64,000 bases of DNA from assembly GCA_021847995.1 (NCBI GenBank), contig JAJZNE010000178.1, positions 1 through 64,000 of the forward strand, in the 5' to 3' direction. This stretch comes from Pseudomonadota bacterium (lineage in GTDB: Bacteria; Pseudomonadota; Alphaproteobacteria; Acetobacterales; Acetobacteraceae). Below, in pieces: positions 62,295 to 64,000 of this stretch; the stretch's first letter is position 1, and every line of letters starts with the position of its first letter. The notes under the pieces were generated by a model. That model ran no database searches. It was given only the letters and a program-made list of their open reading frames with translations, and was not told the origin of the DNA. The position numbers were made by a program, and so were the translations under genes.

Positions 62295-62543
62295 GGTTGT
62301 GTGAGGCCCCGCCGCCGCACGCCACCCGCGCCGCGACGGCACGCTCGGCCCCGCTCCGGAGATACCGGCATGCGGGCGCCGGGGATATCGGCAAAATCAC
62401 GGGTCCGCCCCGCCGCCCGCCCGGTGGGCGCGGCGGCGACCCGGCATGCCATCATCCCCCCGGCGATCCGCTGCGGTAGAGTGCCGGGACCGTGCCCCGG
62501 CGGCATGCCGTGCGGGCCGGCGGGACAGGGGGAGGACTGACGG

Positions 62544-63347
62544 ATGCTTGATCTCACAGGCAAGGTCGCCATCGTCGCCGGGGCGGGATCGGTGGGGCCG
62601 GGATGGGGCAACGGCAGAGCGACCGCGGTGCTGCTGGCACGCCAGGGCGCCAGCGTGTTCCTCACCGACATCGATCCGTCCGCGGCGGCGGAAACCGCCC
62701 GCATCATCGCGCAGGAGGGTGGGGTCTGCGCGACCCACCGCTGCGACGCGACCGCGGCGGCGGAGGTGCGGGAGATGGTGCAGGCCTGCGTGCAGCGTTT
62801 CCGCCGCATCGACATCCTCGTCAACAATGTCGGCGGCTCCGAGCCGGGGGATGCGGTGTCGATGCCCGAGGAAACCTGGGACCGGCAGATCGCATTCAAC
62901 CTGAAATCGGCGTTCCTCGGGTGCAAATACACTATTCCGGTGATGCAGGCGCAGCGGCGGGGGGCGATCGTCAACATCGCCTCGATCGTCGGGCTGCGCA
63001 ACGAGCCGGGGGGGCGCGAGCTGGTCGGCTACAGCGCCGCGAAGGCCGGGCTGATCCAGTTTTCCAGGTCCACCGCAGCCGCCTTCGCAAAGCACGGCAT
63101 CCGCTGCAACACCGTCGTGCCGGGGCTCATGCATACGCCGCTGGTGGAGCACCGTCTGGTCCGGCAAAGCGGCACCAACGCGCCGGAAGCCCTGATCGCC
63201 GGGCGAAACGCGCGCCCGCCGCTCGGCCGCATGGGCAGCGGGTGGGATGTGGCGCACGCGGTGCTGTTCCTGGCCTCCGATGAGGCGGGATACATCACGG
63301 GAACCGAACTCGTGGTCGATGGCGGCCTGACGACCATGATGCCATGA
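62544..63347 (+). CDS. SDR family oxidoreductase
   Basis: A 267-residue classical short-chain dehydrogenase. The cofactor loop is a variant, AGAGSVGPGWGNGRAT, in place of TGxxxGIG; NNVG follows, and the catalytic Ser and Tyr/Lys are in NIASIVGLR and GYSAAKAGLIQFSR. FLASDEAGYITGTELVVDGG closes the protein as in NAD(P)-dependent alcohol or sugar dehydrogenases. The substrate is unknown. It is preceded by a 284-bp gap shared with the divergent panE-like gene and converges on the tRNA-Gly gene. GGGGGAGGACTG precedes the start. Confidence 0.92.
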   Translation: MLDLTGKVAIVAGAGSVGPGWGNGRATAVLLARQGASVFLTDIDPSAAAETARIIAQEGGVCATHRCDATAAAEVREMVQACVQRFRRIDILVNNVGGSEPGDAVSMPEETWDRQIAFNLKSAFLGCKYTIPVMQAQRRGAIVNIASIVGLRNEPGGRELVGYSAAKAGLIQFSRSTAAAFAKHGIRCNTVVPGLMHTPLVEHRLVRQSGTNAPEALIAGRNARPPLGRMGSGWDVAHAVLFLASDEAGYITGTELVVDGGLTTMMP

Positions 63348-63363
63348 CCGCGCCGCAGGCCGG

Positions 63364-63434
63364 AGCGGGTGACGGGAATCGAACCCGCACAACCAGCTTG
63401 GAAGGCTGGGGCTCTACCATTGAGCTACACCCGC
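63364..63434 (-). tRNA. tRNA-Gly (anticodon TCC)
   Basis: A 71-nt tRNA without encoded CCA. Acceptor stem GCGGGTG/CACCCGC, anticodon arm CCAGC-CTTCCAA-GCTGG with anticodon TCC, T-loop TTCGATT and discriminator U. It lies 15 bp downstream of tRNA-Tyr on the same strand. Confidence 0.95.
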
Positions 63435-63449
63435 CGGCCCGGCACGCGC

Positions 63450-63535
63450 TGGTGGAGGGGGTTGGATTCGAACCAACGTAGGCGTGCGCCAACGGATTTA
63501 CAGTCCGTCCCCTTTAGCCACTCGGGCACCCCTCC
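63450..63535 (-). tRNA. tRNA-Tyr (anticodon GTA)
   Basis: An 86-nt class II tRNA with encoded CCA (63450-63452 on the minus strand). Acceptor stem GGAGGGG/CCCCTCC, anticodon arm ACGGA-CTGTAAA-TCCGT with anticodon GTA, long variable arm and T-loop TTCGAAT. Together with tRNA-Gly it forms a unit divergent from rlmB, as common in alphaproteobacteria. Confidence 0.96.
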
Positions 63536-63637
63536 GCGAGGGCGGCGAGTATCGCCAACGCCCCTGCCTGTCAAACCGGTCCCGTCCGGCCGCGCGCCGG
63601 TTTGTCGCCGGCTGTAACAGCCGCTATACCCTTCTGC

Positions 63638-64000
63638 ATGAAGCCGCCGCATTCGCATCGTCCCGGACATGCCGCCGGCCGGCCGCCGCAGGCCGAGCGG
63701 CCGGCGCGCGATTTCCGCCCGCGCGGGCAGGCGCCGGCACCCCCGCCTGCCGCCGCCCGCCGCGGGCCGGAGGCGCCGCGGGGCGCGGTCTGGCTCTATG
63801 GCCTGCACGCCGTCGCCGCCGCGCTCGCCAATCCCGCTCGCCGGCTGCGCCGCCTGCTGCTGACCGAGGAGGCGGAAGCCGCCCTTGTCTCCCGCCTCGC
63901 CCCACCCTGGGCGATCGCGGGGGAGCGGACGGAGCGGGCGCGGCTCGATCAGATGCTCGGCCGCGACATCGTCCACCAGGGCGCCGCCCTGCTCGCCGAC
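63638..64000 (+). CDS. rlmB: 23S rRNA (guanosine 2'-O) methyltransferase RlmB, N-terminal part
   Basis: The first 121 codons of a gene that runs off the right edge. After a basic, low-complexity N-terminus of about 50 residues (many Arg, Pro, Ala), the substrate-binding domain starts with VWLYGLHAVAAALANPARR, continues LRRLLLTEEAEAALV and reaches LDQMLGRDIVHQGAALLAD, which is the conserved end of the RlmB/TrmH N-domain. The SPOUT catalytic domain lies outside the window. ATG 63638 is the first ATG of the frame; no strong ribosome site precedes it. The gene is divergent from tRNA-Tyr with 102 bp between. Confidence 0.88.
   Translation, partial: MKPPHSHRPGHAAGRPPQAERPARDFRPRGQAPAPPPAAARRGPEAPRGAVWLYGLHAVAAALANPARRLRRLLLTEEAEAALVSRLAPPWAIAGERTERARLDQMLGRDIVHQGAALLAD

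Overview
The window is very GC-rich chromosomal DNA of an alphaproteobacterium, most likely of the Rhodospirillales/Acetobacteraceae type (inference). Pointers are an ALA-synthase (C4-pathway) hemA with an FNR/FixK-type box, a transketolase-like/gap/pgk block, a short-chain amide uptake operon, many orphan tripartite or ABC binding proteins, and the rlmB/tRNA-Tyr/tRNA-Gly arrangement at the right end. The window opens inside the 3' end of an IS66-like transposase, passes a tRNA-Leu, and closes inside rlmB.

0.7-16 kb is mostly catabolic and transport DNA read leftward: an M20 peptidase, a small secreted protein, and an operon of an amidase plus a complete branched-chain/urea/amide-type ABC importer (binding protein, two permeases, two ATPases). 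A flavin oxidase follows, divergent from a quinone oxidoreductase. Next comes a self-contained sugar ABC importer (binding protein, double ATPase, permease) with its FadR-type GntR regulator as last gene; a good GntR-type operator lies upstream. 15.8-24.9 kb carries housekeeping functions: an rRNA methyltransferase, hemA, a lipoprotein, then a transketolase-like gene that has lost its thiamine-diphosphate and catalytic residues, gap, pgk and a DJ-1/PfpI protein.

24.9-32.7 kb is a surface-polysaccharide locus: a two-domain glycosyltransferase and a GDP-deoxysugar-type reductase on one strand, and on the other two proteins of unclear function, a Cys-rich methyltransferase and a heptose-7-phosphate kinase-like GHMP kinase. 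32.7-48 kb holds an enoyl-CoA hydratase, an AlkA-type glycosylase, an OmpR/EnvZ-type pair, an MHYT-GGDEF-EAL c-di-GMP protein, a glycogen-debranching-type enzyme, an apparently inactive Uma2 protein, an orphan outer-membrane efflux lipoprotein, a dipeptidase, the relic of a FetA-like ATPase, an orphan binding protein and glycerol kinase.

At 48.1-49.9 kb sits the clearest foreign insert: three overlapping leftward genes of much lower GC than everything around them. The first encodes a TIGR04255-family protein; the other two have no function I recognise. This is the best candidate for an undescribed system. 50-59 kb resumes metabolism: RraA-like aldolase, malate synthase G, a second orphan binding protein closely related to the first, and a flavin monooxygenase / DUF2783 / metallo-beta-lactamase / homogentisate dioxygenase operon. 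58.7-64 kb carries a lactonase, O-acetylhomoserine sulfhydrylase, ketopantoate reductase, an SDR, tRNA-Gly, tRNA-Tyr and the start of rlmB. No CRISPR array, rRNA operon, or intact insertion sequence was seen.
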